Source: CAZMBI01 sp964564675 (GTDB lineage: Bacteria > Pseudomonadota > Alphaproteobacteria > Rickettsiales > UBA3002). Taken from it: DNA of 64,000 nucleotides. The notes under the pieces were generated by a model that saw nothing but the letters and a program-made list of their open reading frames with translations, was not told where the DNA came from and did not search any database. Where the stretch lies: assembly GCA_964564675.1 (NCBI GenBank), contig CAZMBI010000002.1, forward strand, positions 62,001-126,000. The letters are read 5' to 3'. The position numbers were made by a program, and so were the translations under genes. The stretch's first letter is position 1, and each line of letters opens with the position of its first letter. Below, piece by piece: positions 42,079 to 52,943 of the stretch.

Positions 42079-43254
42079 ATGAACCGCATTCTCACGCTTT
42101 CCCTCACCCATTTCCGCAATCACACGCAATTACAGCTTGCCCCGCAGGGCTGCTCGGTGATTCTCACCGGACCCAACGGCGCGGGCAAAACCAATGTGCT
42201 GGAAGCGGTATCGCTGCTGTCTCCCGGCCGCGGTTTGCGCAAGGCGAAGCTAGGAGATATGACGACCTTCGGCCCGCACCCGCGTGTCGGAGGAAAGGAC
42301 GGCGGTCAACACGAAGCAGCCGCTGTGGGCGAAAGGGTCGCCTGGACTGTCGCCGCCCGCTGTTCTGGCCTGCAGGGCCATACCCACATCGGCACCGCCA
42401 GCGATCGGTCCGCCAGCAGTGACCGCCGGGTCGTGCGTATCGACGGGGAGAACGTCTCACAAAACACCCTCAGCAGGCATCTGGCCATTCTCTGGCAAAC
42501 GCCGCAGATGGACGGGTTGTTTCTGGGCTCGGGCAGCGATCGCCGCGCCTTTCTCGACCGGCTGGTCTACAGTGCCGATGCCGCGCACGCCGCGCGGGTT
42601 AACGCCTATGAGAAGGCCATGCGCGAGCGCAACCGCCTGCTTGCCGATGAGGCGCCCGATAATGGCTGGCTGGAGGCGCTGGAACAACGCATGGCAGGCG
42701 AGGGCGAGGCCATCGCCCGCGCGCGCGAGGAAACCGTGGCGCGCCTCAACGCTGCCATGCAGCACACGGACAGCGCCTTTCCCAAAGCGCGGCTGGCGAT
42801 TCATTGCGAGGTCACGGATGCGCCGGCCTTTGCTGCGCAGCTGGCGCGCGCGCGCCCGCGCGATGCCGCCGCCGGCCGGGCGCTTGGCGGGGTGCACCGG
42901 GCGGCGCTGTCGGCCTTTCATATCGACAAAAATCGCGAGGCAGGGCAGTGTTCCACCGGCGAGCAAAAGGCGGTGCTGCTGTCTATCCTGCTGGCCCATG
43001 CCCGCGCCCGCGCGCGATGTGCCGGTGCGGCTCCGGTATTGCTGCTCGATGAGGTGGTCGCGCATCTTGATGAGACGCGCCGCCGGGCGTTGTTTGAAGC
43101 CATCGCCGAACTGGGCGCACAGGCCTGGCTGACCGGCACTGACGCCGGCGATTTTTCAGCGGCGGGCGACGGATTTGAGCGCTGTGATTTTAAAGAAGAA
43201 AAATCAGAAGCTTGGGGGGCGTCGCCGATTGTGGAAAACCACAGAAAATACTAG
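42079..43254 (+). CDS. recF: DNA replication and repair protein RecF
   Basis: RecF is an SMC-like ATPase that helps load RecA at gaps. The 391-residue product has Walker A GPNGAGKTN near residue 33, the SGSDRRAFLDRLVY segment, the ABC-type signature CSTGEQKAVLLSILLA near residue 290 and Walker B VLLLDEVVAHLD. There is a family-typical variable stretch of about 70 residues after the first 60. The C-terminal 20 residues after the ATPase fold are poorly conserved. It lies between dnaN and gyrB in the classical order. Confidence 0.95.
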   Translation: MNRILTLSLTHFRNHTQLQLAPQGCSVILTGPNGAGKTNVLEAVSLLSPGRGLRKAKLGDMTTFGPHPRVGGKDGGQHEAAAVGERVAWTVAARCSGLQGHTHIGTASDRSASSDRRVVRIDGENVSQNTLSRHLAILWQTPQMDGLFLGSGSDRRAFLDRLVYSADAAHAARVNAYEKAMRERNRLLADEAPDNGWLEALEQRMAGEGEAIARAREETVARLNAAMQHTDSAFPKARLAIHCEVTDAPAFAAQLARARPRDAAAGRALGGVHRAALSAFHIDKNREAGQCSTGEQKAVLLSILLAHARARARCAGAAPVLLLDEVVAHLDETRRRALFEAIAELGAQAWLTGTDAGDFSAAGDGFERCDFKEEKSEAWGASPIVENHRKY

Positions 43255-43451
43255 GCAGCGCAGGGGGTTATCGACTATAACTCAGGGGTTGAGAATAACG
43301 CATTGTCTCAGCCTGCAAAAATCCGCCGCGACAGGTCCCGGGCAAATCGGGCGCCGGATGCGCAATATGCGCGCCAGGCGGTGTGCCAGCGGGCCGGACA
43401 ATCAGCAGTAATGAAATAAACAATAATGAAATCAACAATGATGGAATCACT

Positions 43452-45875
<2,424 letters not shown>

Positions 45876-46014
45876 TGTCTCTGCGACACGCTTGATGTAC
45901 AGCGTACAGAGGCGTATCGCGATTTGGACTGCGCCCGCGCGTAACTTTTAGCTCAGAGCGCAGCCAACTACCCGTATGTCAGCAGGAAAACCCGATTTCT
46001 CCCACAAATCATGC

Positions 46015-46043
46015 TTGACCGCGCTGCATGTGCACGCTATACG
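46015..46043 (+). promoter_or_regulatory. Strong promoter candidate for rpmB
   Basis: TTGACC (46015-46020) and TATACG (46038-46043) have exactly 17 bp between them, and rpmB starts 28 bases after. It is the best sigma70-like match I noticed in the window and fits a highly expressed ribosomal protein gene. Confidence 0.7.
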
Positions 46044-46071
46044 TCTCATCCTTAAGATGAGGATTATAACC

Positions 46072-46356
46072 ATGACCCGTAAATGCGACCTGACCGATAC
46101 TGGCGTGATGAGCGGCAATAATGTGTCCCACTCCAACCGCAAGACGCGGCGGCGTTTCCTGCCCAATCTGCGGGAAGTGCGTCTGCAAAGCGATGCGCTG
46201 AACCGTTTCGTGCCGTTGCGCATCAGCGCGGCGACCCTGCGTTCGATCGATCACAATGGCGGGCTAGACCAGTTTTTGCTGACCGCTAAGGCATCCAACC
46301 TGTCCTTTCTCGGCCGTAAACTGCGTAACCAGATCAAAAGCGCTGCAAAAAGCTAG
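46072..46356 (+). CDS. rpmB: 50S ribosomal protein L28
   Basis: L28 is a small protein of the large ribosomal subunit. The 94-residue form has the family start MTRKCDLTDTGVMSGNNVSHSNRKT-type N-terminus and the longer C-terminus with LRISAATLRSIDHNGGLDQFLL usual in Alphaproteobacteria. The ATG at 46072 has GAGGA upstream; upstream in-frame codons belong to the leader. rpmB is transcribed alone, not with rpmG. It lies close to the cobT-cobS-J domain-bolA group, as in many relatives. Confidence 0.96.
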   Translation: MTRKCDLTDTGVMSGNNVSHSNRKTRRRFLPNLREVRLQSDALNRFVPLRISAATLRSIDHNGGLDQFLLTAKASNLSFLGRKLRNQIKSAAKS

Positions 46357-46502
46357 TTCTCGGTTCGGCATTTCCATTTTTCTGCCAATCGCTTATTGCT
46401 CTCCAGCTGGTCGTATGCGGCGTCCGTCGCCAGGTCATCACCGCCCATTCTTGCTGGATAACCGGCCCAGAATCCTTTACCATGCAATAAATGGAGGCAC
46501 GA

Positions 46503-47111
46503 GTGGGTAAAGAATATGAAGGTAATCATTTTCTAAGTAAAAATATATATTTGAGAAGGGCGCGTACAGCGGCGGCCAATGTGATTAGACCATATACCAT
46601 CACCCATGATGGACGGCCTCAGGAAACTGACGGCATATTCGATGCATCGTTTCAGGTGAACACAGACGTGCTCTATAATCATTACCTGGCTGATAAAGCG
46701 GCTCATCAGAACGATCCGAACCAAACACTTGAGCAAAAATATGAATATTTCATCGACGGCCGTCTTTTGCAGCCACTCAATCATTATATCAATTGTCGAG
46801 TGAACGATAAAGTGGCGCGGGATCTGTTGAGGCAGGCCGGAATTAAAAATGTTCCAAACAATATGACGGCACTGCAGGCGCAAGCACAACATCCTGACAT
46901 ATTAGCGGATTTCACTCCCGTTAAATTTGAGAAAGTCAGTAAAGATGGAAATTATTATCTTTGCTGTCAGCCGATTGACGCTAAGACAATAGGAATGCGT
47001 GCAGAGCAAGCGCATGAAAAGCCTGTACTGCTAAAGGACATGGTCAGAGATGCCCTCACCGAGTTGGAAAATGAGATTGAAAAACAACCACGCGGTATGG
47101 GGCGGGCATGA
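46503..47111 (+). CDS. Uncharacterised protein, first of a paralogous pair
   Basis: Not recognised. The 202-residue protein, taken from the GTG at 46503 (GGAGG five bases upstream; an ATG four codons earlier is the alternative), is soluble and predicted alpha/beta. Landmarks shared with the next gene are a helix ending near NVIRPYTITHDG, a strand around GIFDASFQV, a helix LLQPLNHYINCRVNDKV, a beta pair TPVKFEKVSKDGNYYLCC and a C-terminal helix VRDALTELENEIEK. Codon use is AT-rich compared with the flanking housekeeping genes. The next gene starts ten bases after the stop. Confidence 0.65.
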   Translation: MGKEYEGNHFLSKNIYLRRARTAAANVIRPYTITHDGRPQETDGIFDASFQVNTDVLYNHYLADKAAHQNDPNQTLEQKYEYFIDGRLLQPLNHYINCRVNDKVARDLLRQAGIKNVPNNMTALQAQAQHPDILADFTPVKFEKVSKDGNYYLCCQPIDAKTIGMRAEQAHEKPVLLKDMVRDALTELENEIEKQPRGMGRA

Positions 47112-47120
47112 GCCAGCGCA

Positions 47121-47720
47121 ATGTCACTTAAAAACGTTCAACATGCCCTAAACAAATATGGTAAGCATAGGCGAGACGAGCTGTTAGAGAAAGCCGCCAC
47201 GGCGGTTCGCAACTATAGTACGGCCCATCACGGGAACTCTTATGGATCTGAGGATGGCCGCTTTTTCTTTGAATATCCGATTGACGACAGAAAAATTGAC
47301 CAAGAATGTAAACAGCGCCGATTCTCGCTTCAAGATGTGACAGGAACCACGCGGTTTGACCGTTCCGAAACCCACCTGATGAAATCAAGGATTGAACAAC
47401 AGGTGCTTAAGCCACTGAATGCCTATATTGACTTTGTGGTGCATCGGGAACTGGTGAACGACAAAATTCGCTCAGTACAAATACAGCGAGGGCGAGAGCT
47501 TATCGGAAAAGAACTGGGCGAAATCAGGGAATCCGTGCCGAATATCCATTTTGAGGTGGCTACGAAGAACGGTAACTTCTTCGTACGCACGCCGCCGGTC
47601 GGCCCGCACGAGCCGGACGGGATTGAGCGTAACGCAGTGGACCTTATGGACAAAGCCATGAAAGCGCTGGAACGGGAAGCCAACCGCTGCAAAGTGCCTT
47701 CAACCAGCCCTCAGCGATAG
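47121..47720 (+). CDS. Uncharacterised protein, second of a paralogous pair
   Basis: Not recognised. The 199-residue product aligns with the preceding protein along its length by eye: AATAVRNYSTAHHG with AAANVIRPYTITHDG, VLKPLNAYIDFVVHRELV with LLQPLNHYINCRVNDKV, IHFEVATKNGNFFVRTPP with VKFEKVSKDGNYYLCCQP, and a closing helix VDLMDKAMKALEREANR. There is no signal peptide or membrane helix. Its start has no clear ribosome-binding site, so translation may be coupled to the upstream gene. It converges on cobT with a 30-base gap. Confidence 0.65.
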   Translation: MSLKNVQHALNKYGKHRRDELLEKAATAVRNYSTAHHGNSYGSEDGRFFFEYPIDDRKIDQECKQRRFSLQDVTGTTRFDRSETHLMKSRIEQQVLKPLNAYIDFVVHRELVNDKIRSVQIQRGRELIGKELGEIRESVPNIHFEVATKNGNFFVRTPPVGPHEPDGIERNAVDLMDKAMKALEREANRCKVPSTSPQR

Positions 47721-47750
47721 CAAAGGGAGCACAAGTAGTTGGCAGCAGAG

Positions 47751-49544
47751 TTAAGCGGCAAACAACCGCGTCATCTCTTTAAGCATCACGTCGCCGAGCT
47801 GGTCGATCTCGTTGATCGTCACCGCCTGGCTGTAATAGCGGGTGACATCGTGGCCGATGCCGATGGCCAGCAGTTCCACGGCGGACTGATATTCGATCAG
47901 GCGGATCATATCGCGCAGATGGCGGTCGAGATAACCGCTGTAATTGGTCGACAGCGTCGCATCGTCCACCGGTGCGCCGTCGGAAATCACCATCAGTATA
48001 CGCCGCTGCTCGGGCCGCTTCAGCAGGCGAGAATAGGCCCACCACAGCGCCTCGCCGTCGATATTTTCTTTTAAGATGCCGTCTTTGAGCATCAATCCGA
48101 GTTGACGCCGCGCGATGTTAAGCCTGGTATCGGCGGATTTATAAATGATGTGGCGCAAATCGTTGAGCCGTCCCGGACTTGCCGGTTTGCCGGCATCCTC
48201 CCAGGCTTTGCGGCTTTTGCCGCCCTTCCAGTCGCGCGTGGTAAAGCCCAGAATCTCCACCTTCACGCCGCAGCGCTCGAGGGTACGTGCGAGAATATCG
48301 ACACTAAGCGCGGCTAAGGTGATCGGCCGCCCGCGCATGGAGCCGGAATTATCGATCAGCAAAGTGACGACCGTATCGCGAAACGGCGCCTCCTGCTCGG
48401 TCTTATAAACCGTGGTGATATCGGGATGAATCACCACGCGGGACAGGCGGGCATTATCGATCAGGCCGTCTTCCTGATCATAGACCCACTCATTGAGCCG
48501 CTGCGCCATGAGCAGGCGCGTCAGCCGGCTTGCCAGGCGGGTGTGCACCGTCGGGTGGCGCTTGACCTGTTCATCCAGCAGCGTACGGAAATAGCGCAAT
48601 TCCTCGTTATCGGCGAGTTGCTGCGCATCCACCACTTCATCGTAGCGCGCGGTGAAAATGCGGTAATCCATGCTGTGGAAATGATCGGCCTCGCCCGGCC
48701 GGTTGGGCAGGTGCGCAGCCTGTTCGCGGGGTTGCTCCGGGGCCTGCTCAAATGCCTCGCCGGTGTCGGCTTGGCGCGCCTCGGGTTCTTCCGGCGAGGG
48801 CTCCGCCGCCGGTGGCGCCTCGCTTGCGGCCGTGTCATCCTGCCGCTCTTCCGCCTCCGGCTGCGCCTGATGGTCGGCGGCGTCATCTTCCTCCGGGGCA
48901 TCGGCCGGTTCCGCCGTATCTGAGGCGGGCAGCATGTCCAGCTGTTGCAACAGATCCATGACTGTGGCGTTAAAAGCCGGCTGATCGTCCAGCCGGTCGC
49001 GCAAGGCGTGCAGCGTTGCGGCGGCTTCGCGTTCGGCCCAGGGGCGCCAGAGATTGACCAGATTGGCAATGGCTGCGGGCGGGGCCTGGCCGTTGCGTCG
49101 CTCGCGCAGCAACAGCGCCAGAATATCGGCGATCGGCGGATCGGCGCGTTCGGAAATGTTGGCGTAGCCCTGTACTTCGCAATGAATCGCCATCCGGTGG
49201 GCGAGGTTGTGCTGCACGCCTTCATATTGCGCGGCACCTAAAAGCTCGACGCGCATCTGCTCGAGCGCATCATAAACACTGGCGGCTTTCGCATCGGCCG
49301 GGCGTTGCGACTGATGCAGCGTGGCATTGTGGTATTTGACCGAGAGGGCGGCCAGATCCGCCTGTCCGCGCAGATAGCGCAACGGCTCGCGCCCCTGCGC
49401 CGATTCGGGAGTGGCCAGGCGGATCACCGGAGCGCCGGTAAGCGGCGTGTCCGTGGCGTGGTTGCTCTGGGTGAGCGTCAGCCCGCTTTGTTCCGCCAGT
49501 GCCTGGGCGGTAGCGGTGAGGGCCTGATAGTTGGGTTTAGACAT
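47751..49544 (-). CDS. cobT: Cobaltochelatase subunit CobT-like (VWA domain)
   Basis: CobT with CobS forms the AAA+/VWA chaperone part of the aerobic cobaltochelatase CobNST. The 597-residue protein has an N-terminal helical part, an acidic Glu/Asp/Ala-rich linker (about 205-310), and a C-terminal von Willebrand A domain whose MIDAS motif DNSGSM lies near residue 400. The ATG at 49544 (MSKPNYQAL) is the natural start; it overlaps the 3' end of brnA by eight bases. cobN is not in the window, and CobST-like pairs also occur without cobalamin synthesis, so a different client is possible. The toxin-antitoxin pair separates it from cobS. Confidence 0.9.
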   Translation of the reverse strand: MSKPNYQALTATAQALAEQSGLTLTQSNHATDTPLTGAPVIRLATPESAQGREPLRYLRGQADLAALSVKYHNATLHQSQRPADAKAASVYDALEQMRVELLGAAQYEGVQHNLAHRMAIHCEVQGYANISERADPPIADILALLLRERRNGQAPPAAIANLVNLWRPWAEREAAATLHALRDRLDDQPAFNATVMDLLQQLDMLPASDTAEPADAPEEDDAADHQAQPEAEERQDDTAASEAPPAAEPSPEEPEARQADTGEAFEQAPEQPREQAAHLPNRPGEADHFHSMDYRIFTARYDEVVDAQQLADNEELRYFRTLLDEQVKRHPTVHTRLASRLTRLLMAQRLNEWVYDQEDGLIDNARLSRVVIHPDITTVYKTEQEAPFRDTVVTLLIDNSGSMRGRPITLAALSVDILARTLERCGVKVEILGFTTRDWKGGKSRKAWEDAGKPASPGRLNDLRHIIYKSADTRLNIARRQLGLMLKDGILKENIDGEALWWAYSRLLKRPEQRRILMVISDGAPVDDATLSTNYSGYLDRHLRDMIRLIEYQSAVELLAIGIGHDVTRYYSQAVTINEIDQLGDVMLKEMTRLFAA

Positions 49545-49821
49545 TGGATTTCGGCATATATTTGCGCAACGCTTGCTGCATGCGGGTTTGCCAGCCACTA
49601 CCTGTTGCTTTATAGGCGGCGAGTAAATCCGCATCGATACGCAAGGTGACCTGCTGTTTGGGATGGCGTGATTTCGGTCGCCCACGGGTGCGTTCAATCG
49701 CATGTTTCGCATCCGCCGGCAGGCCTTGCAGGCCGTGCATGCTGGGGCCCATTTCGTCCCATTCCGCCTGGGTCAGCGGCCGGTCTTTAATGGGCGTTTC
49801 TTTTGCTGATTTTTTGCTCAT
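49537..49821 (-). CDS. brnA: BrnA family antitoxin
   Basis: BrnA neutralises the BrnT ribonuclease toxin and represses the operon through a ribbon-helix-helix DNA-binding domain. The 94-residue product has the family's C-terminal segment RGRPKSRHPKQQVTLRIDAD followed by LLAAYKATGSGWQTRMQQALR. It overlaps the 3' end of the BrnT gene by 35 bases and the start of cobT by eight, so all three are likely on one transcript. The gene order toxin first, antitoxin second, is normal for this family. Confidence 0.92.
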   Translation of the reverse strand: MSKKSAKETPIKDRPLTQAEWDEMGPSMHGLQGLPADAKHAIERTRGRPKSRHPKQQVTLRIDADLLAAYKATGSGWQTRMQQALRKYMPKSNV

Positions 49822-50065
49822 AAATTTTCATTTCCCGGGCATTTGCTTTGCGAACACTAATGTAGCGGGCGTTGTCGTCGCGTACCGTCCATACCAGGCA
49901 ATGCAGCTGCTTACGATACGTGGCGAAAGTAATGAATCGGGTTTCGCCATAATTTTTTCTGTTATCGATACGCGTGACGGCTGTATCCCAATCAATATCA
50001 TCCGCCTGAGCCAGTGATACACCATGCGCTTTTATGTTCTTTTGATCCTTTTCGTCATGATACAT
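49787..50065 (-). CDS. brnT: BrnT family toxin (ribonuclease)
   Basis: BrnT is a RelE-fold ribonuclease toxin. From the ATG at 50065 the product is 92 residues with the family landmarks MYHDEKDQKNIKAHGVSL (helix with the KHG-like motif), NYGETRFITFATYRKQLHCLVWTVRDD and YISVRKANAREMKIYE. The frame is open for 19 further codons upstream but those residues are unlike BrnT. A promoter (TGTCCA and ATTGTA on the plus strand) with an inverted repeat over the -10 lies immediately upstream. It interrupts the cobS-cobT unit. Confidence 0.88.
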   Translation of the reverse strand: MYHDEKDQKNIKAHGVSLAQADDIDWDTAVTRIDNRKNYGETRFITFATYRKQLHCLVWTVRDDNARYISVRKANAREMKIYEQKISKRNAH

Positions 50066-50077
50066 CGCAACCCATTT

Positions 50078-50107
50078 ATTGTAACTACAAAAAAATCCGG
50101 TTGTCCA
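50078..50107 (-). promoter_or_regulatory. brnTA promoter with operator-like inverted repeat
   Basis: On the minus strand TGGACA (50107-50102) and TACAAT (50083-50078) are separated by 18 bp. TTGTA-AC-TACAA (50079-50090, plus strand) overlaps the -10 and is a good candidate for BrnA binding, since the antitoxin is known to autoregulate. Confidence 0.5.
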
Positions 50108-50160
50108 GTGCCGTGTCCGCATGCGTTGCTGTTAACAAGCATCAGTTGTCAACACCCCGC

Positions 50161-51123
50161 CTATGCTGCCATCAGCTCGACATCGAAGCAGCGCTGGTAA
50201 TATTCGGCGATGATCGGGCGTTCGAGCTCGTCGCATTTATTGAGAAACGAGACGCGGAAGGCGTGCTCTGTGTTGCCGAAGATCAGCGCGTTTTCTGCCC
50301 AGCTGAGCACAGTGCGCGGTGACATTACGGTGGAGATATCGCCCTGCACAAAGCCGCTACGGGTCAGCCCCGCCATGGCGACCATTGCCTGCACGGTCTT
50401 TTTGCCCTTGGCGGTTTTGTATTCTGGCAGTTTGGCGAGGATGATATCTTTTTCCCGCTCCGCCGACAGATAGTTCAGCGTGGCCACGATATTCCAGCGG
50501 TCCATCTGGCCCTGATTGATGGGTTGCGTGCCGTGATACAGCCCTGTGGCATCGCCCAGGCCGATGGTATTGGCGGTGGCGAACAGGCGAAAAGCGGGGT
50601 GCGGCGTGATCACCTGATTCTGATCCAGCAGGGTGAGCCGGCCGGATGACTCCAGCACGCGCTGGATCACGAACATGACATCGGGCCGGCCGGCGTCATA
50701 TTCGTCGAACACCAGCGCCACCGGGCGCTGCAATGCCCAGGGCAGCAACCCTTCGCGGAACTCGGTCACCTGCTTGCCTTCACGCAATACGATCGCATCG
50801 CGGCCGATCAGGTCAATCCGGCTGATATGCGAATCGAGGTTGATGCGCAGGCACGGCCAGTTCAGCCGGGCGGCAACCTGCTCGATATGGGTGGATTTAC
50901 CGGTGCCGTGATATCCCTGGATGATCACGCGGCGATTATAGGCAAAACCGGCCAGAATCGCCTGAGTGGTCTGCGGATCGAACTGATAGGTCGGATCCAC
51001 CGCTGGCACGTGCTCGTCGGCTTCGGCGAAGCCATAGACGTCCATACCGGCATCAAACCCGAAGGTTTGTGTCAGGTTGATCGGCTGGTCGGGCAGGGTG
51101 GGTTCGGTTGTCATCGTATCCAT
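50161..51123 (-). CDS. cobS: Cobaltochelatase subunit CobS-like (AAA+ ATPase)
   Basis: CobS is the hexameric AAA+ partner of CobT. The 320-residue protein has Walker A GYHGTGKSTH near residue 70, Walker B VALVFDEYDAG and the sensor segment RLFATANTIGLGD. The start is either the ATG at 51123 or one three codons later; neither has a strong ribosome-binding site. It follows an uncharacterised gene and a J-domain gene on the same strand. A nonamer repeat tract lies just upstream of the start. Without cobN here, the client of the CobST complex is uncertain. Confidence 0.93.
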   Translation of the reverse strand: MDTMTTEPTLPDQPINLTQTFGFDAGMDVYGFAEADEHVPAVDPTYQFDPQTTQAILAGFAYNRRVIIQGYHGTGKSTHIEQVAARLNWPCLRINLDSHISRIDLIGRDAIVLREGKQVTEFREGLLPWALQRPVALVFDEYDAGRPDVMFVIQRVLESSGRLTLLDQNQVITPHPAFRLFATANTIGLGDATGLYHGTQPINQGQMDRWNIVATLNYLSAEREKDIILAKLPEYKTAKGKKTVQAMVAMAGLTRSGFVQGDISTVMSPRTVLSWAENALIFGNTEHAFRVSFLNKCDELERPIIAEYYQRCFDVELMAA

Positions 51124-51128
51124 CTTTC

Positions 51129-51155
51129 GGGTTGATCGGATTCAACGGGTTCAAT
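51129..51155. repeat. Short nonamer tandem tract upstream of cobS
   Basis: Three 9-bp words follow each other: GGGTTGATC, GGATTCAAC and GGGTTCAAT. The tract lies between the cobS start and the stop of the upstream gene and reaches that stop codon. Confidence 0.5.
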
Positions 51156-51708
51156 GTTTGAAGGCGGCATAAAACCCCGCCCATACCGCATCCTCCTGCG
51201 GTGTCACGTTCCCGTCGCGCAGAATGAAGAACGTCGCCATCTCCTGATAGGCGTTGTATAACCCCATCGCCGCATCCGGGGAACAGCGCCCGGCGGCGGT
51301 CACCTGTTCGGCGATACGCCATGAGGCGGGGGCGATGAAATCATCCGGGTGCGAGTGCTCTTTTTCCCATTTGACACGCTCGGCCATGCGGCCATGGTCC
51401 AGCATGTTACATATACGGTCGATCTCCGGTTCCAGCGCTGCCTGAGTAAGCGGCTTATCCTGCGCGATCAGGTTGAGTTTGGCGATGCATTCGGCGGTCA
51501 GCGTATATTCTGTGCGCGCGCCGATGACATCGGCCTGAGCGAAATATTCGCCCACCGCATGGATGTCCTGCTGCACAATCTCAAGCTTCGATTTGCCGCT
51601 GGTTTCCTGCCACAGATGCAACTCGATCGGCGCCCATTGATGCCACTTCAGGTAGATCGGAGAAAAAATACCGTACAGACGGTCAACAAGCGAAGCGACT
51701 GGGTCCAT
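51151..51708 (-). CDS. Uncharacterised 185-residue protein
   Basis: Not recognised. It is a mostly helical, soluble protein with several Trp residues in the first 35 positions (KWHQWAPIELHLWQE) and an Asp/Gly-rich turn near the end (LRDGNVTPQEDAVW) that recalls the D-G-x-V-x-x-x-E motifs of TerB-like helical domains. It lies five bases after the J-domain gene and 27 bases before cobS, so it is cotranscribed with them, which suggests a chaperone- or chelatase-related role by context. Confidence 0.65.
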   Translation of the reverse strand: MDPVASLVDRLYGIFSPIYLKWHQWAPIELHLWQETSGKSKLEIVQQDIHAVGEYFAQADVIGARTEYTLTAECIAKLNLIAQDKPLTQAALEPEIDRICNMLDHGRMAERVKWEKEHSHPDDFIAPASWRIAEQVTAAGRCSPDAAMGLYNAYQEMATFFILRDGNVTPQEDAVWAGFYAAFKH

Positions 51709-51713
51709 ACCTG

Positions 51714-52271
51714 CTATATAGAGGCGCAGTAATGCTGGATCAAGTGATGATATGACGCGGTAATCCGCTTGAAGCGCTCTTCGGCCTGTTTATTGTTCGG
51801 GTTGCAGTCGGGATGGTAGCGCTTGACCAGTTTTTTATACTGCGCTTTTACTTCATCCTTATCCACTGGGTGCGACAGTTCAAGATCGGCCAGTGCCAGC
51901 TTGTCCTTGGGCTTTAACGGCGGGTGGGTGACGCCGTCATAGGCAAACCCTTCAACGCCAATAAAGCGCCGCAGCGCATCGCGCAGGGTATTGGGGGAAT
52001 AGCTCGCTCTACCGTTTTCCGTATGCCAGGTAGGGCGATGGCCGAACGTGGCGTTTTTCTGAAAGGCCAGGATTTCAAGCTCAGACATGCCCTGAAAATA
52101 ATCCCATTTCTTATTGAATTCCTTGACGTGATCCAGGCACAAAAACTGATATTCGCCCGGCCGGTCGCGTGAGACCGGCGCGCGGTGTTCGCCGGGTGCG
52201 GTGCAGCCTTTAACCGCGCACTGATCGGGCTTAGGAGCGATCAGATCATCAATATATTTAAAACGCGGCAT
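51714..52271 (-). CDS. J-domain (DnaJ-like) protein
   Basis: The 185-residue protein has an N-terminal cysteine/histidine part (QCAVKGCTAPGEHRAP, then FLCLDHVKEF) and a C-terminal J domain in which the HPD signature is intact (KKLVKRYHPDCNPNN). J-domain proteins stimulate Hsp70 ATPase and direct it to clients. This architecture next to bolA and cobS is conserved in Alphaproteobacteria. It is the first gene of the J domain - unknown - cobS series on the minus strand. Confidence 0.9.
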   Translation of the reverse strand: MPRFKYIDDLIAPKPDQCAVKGCTAPGEHRAPVSRDRPGEYQFLCLDHVKEFNKKWDYFQGMSELEILAFQKNATFGHRPTWHTENGRASYSPNTLRDALRRFIGVEGFAYDGVTHPPLKPKDKLALADLELSHPVDKDEVKAQYKKLVKRYHPDCNPNNKQAEERFKRITASYHHLIQHYCASI

Positions 52272-52357
52272 AGATTAATTATGCGGCTTTATACCTCATC
52301 GCGCAAGGCAATACAGGCTGGATAGTCCGCTATATCCGGTGAATCGGAAACGCCGCC

Positions 52358-52738
52358 TCAGGTCTCGGATTTATCGGCCAGGGCTTTGACCAGTTGCTGG
52401 ATGGCCGAACGGCTTTCCGGTGTTTTGATCTGACTATAATACTTGGCCAGTAATAGCTGCTCTCGGTTGGAACTGTCATTGATCCAGTCGGGGCTTTCTT
52501 CTTCGCCGAAGCCGTTGAAAAATTCGCTGACGCCCACCCCCAGCATCCCGGCGATATCGGCCAGCCTACCGGCCGATGCGCTGTTGGTGCCGTTTTCATA
52601 TTTGTGCAATTGCTGGTAGCTGATACCCAGTCGGGAGGCCAGCTCATCCTGTGATAGACCACGCTGGATTCGGTGCCATTTGATCTTGCTGCCGACATAG
52701 CGGTCGACTGCTTGCGTTGCTTCCGTTTTTCTGCTCAT
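52358..52738 (-). CDS. XRE-family transcriptional regulator
   Basis: The 126-residue protein carries a Cro/CI-type helix-turn-helix in the first 80 residues (KIKWHRIQRGLSQDELASRLGIS, YQQLHKYENGTNSASAGRL), then a helical C-terminal part that may dimerise. It resembles alphaproteobacterial regulators of the kind often retained as single genes. It is divergent from bolA. The 205-base spacer between them contains the palindrome ATGCTAGCAT and a repeated TAGCAT word, possible operators. Confidence 0.88.
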   Translation of the reverse strand: MSRKTEATQAVDRYVGSKIKWHRIQRGLSQDELASRLGISYQQLHKYENGTNSASAGRLADIAGMLGVGVSEFFNGFGEEESPDWINDSSNREQLLLAKYYSQIKTPESRSAIQQLVKALADKSET

Positions 52739-52847
52739 CTACGCCCCTGATTGCAGCAATCCGGACACCACCTTCGGTTGAGTTCCGGATGTGAATGTTC
52801 GTTTTCGTAGCATTGTTGACAGACTTAAAAAATGCCGAAAACACATG

Positions 52848-52857
52848 ATGCTAGCAT
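52848..52857. promoter_or_regulatory. Perfect 10-bp palindrome in the XRE/bolA spacer
   Basis: ATGCTAGCAT reads the same on both strands; a second TAGCAT lies at 52808-52813. They are candidate binding sites for the divergent XRE regulator, by position only. Confidence 0.3.
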
Positions 52858-52943
52858 AGAGTTGAAGAAACAGCCCGTCCACTAACCTTTGGTTTTAGAG
52901 GGCGGCAAGTCAATCACGAAGGTTGTGTTTGGAGGAATATTTT

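Noticed and set aside
43383..43451. Longer GyrB N-terminus starting before 43452
   Set aside because: The extra 23 residues are low-complexity Asn-rich and are not part of the family; the ATG at 43452 gives the normal start.
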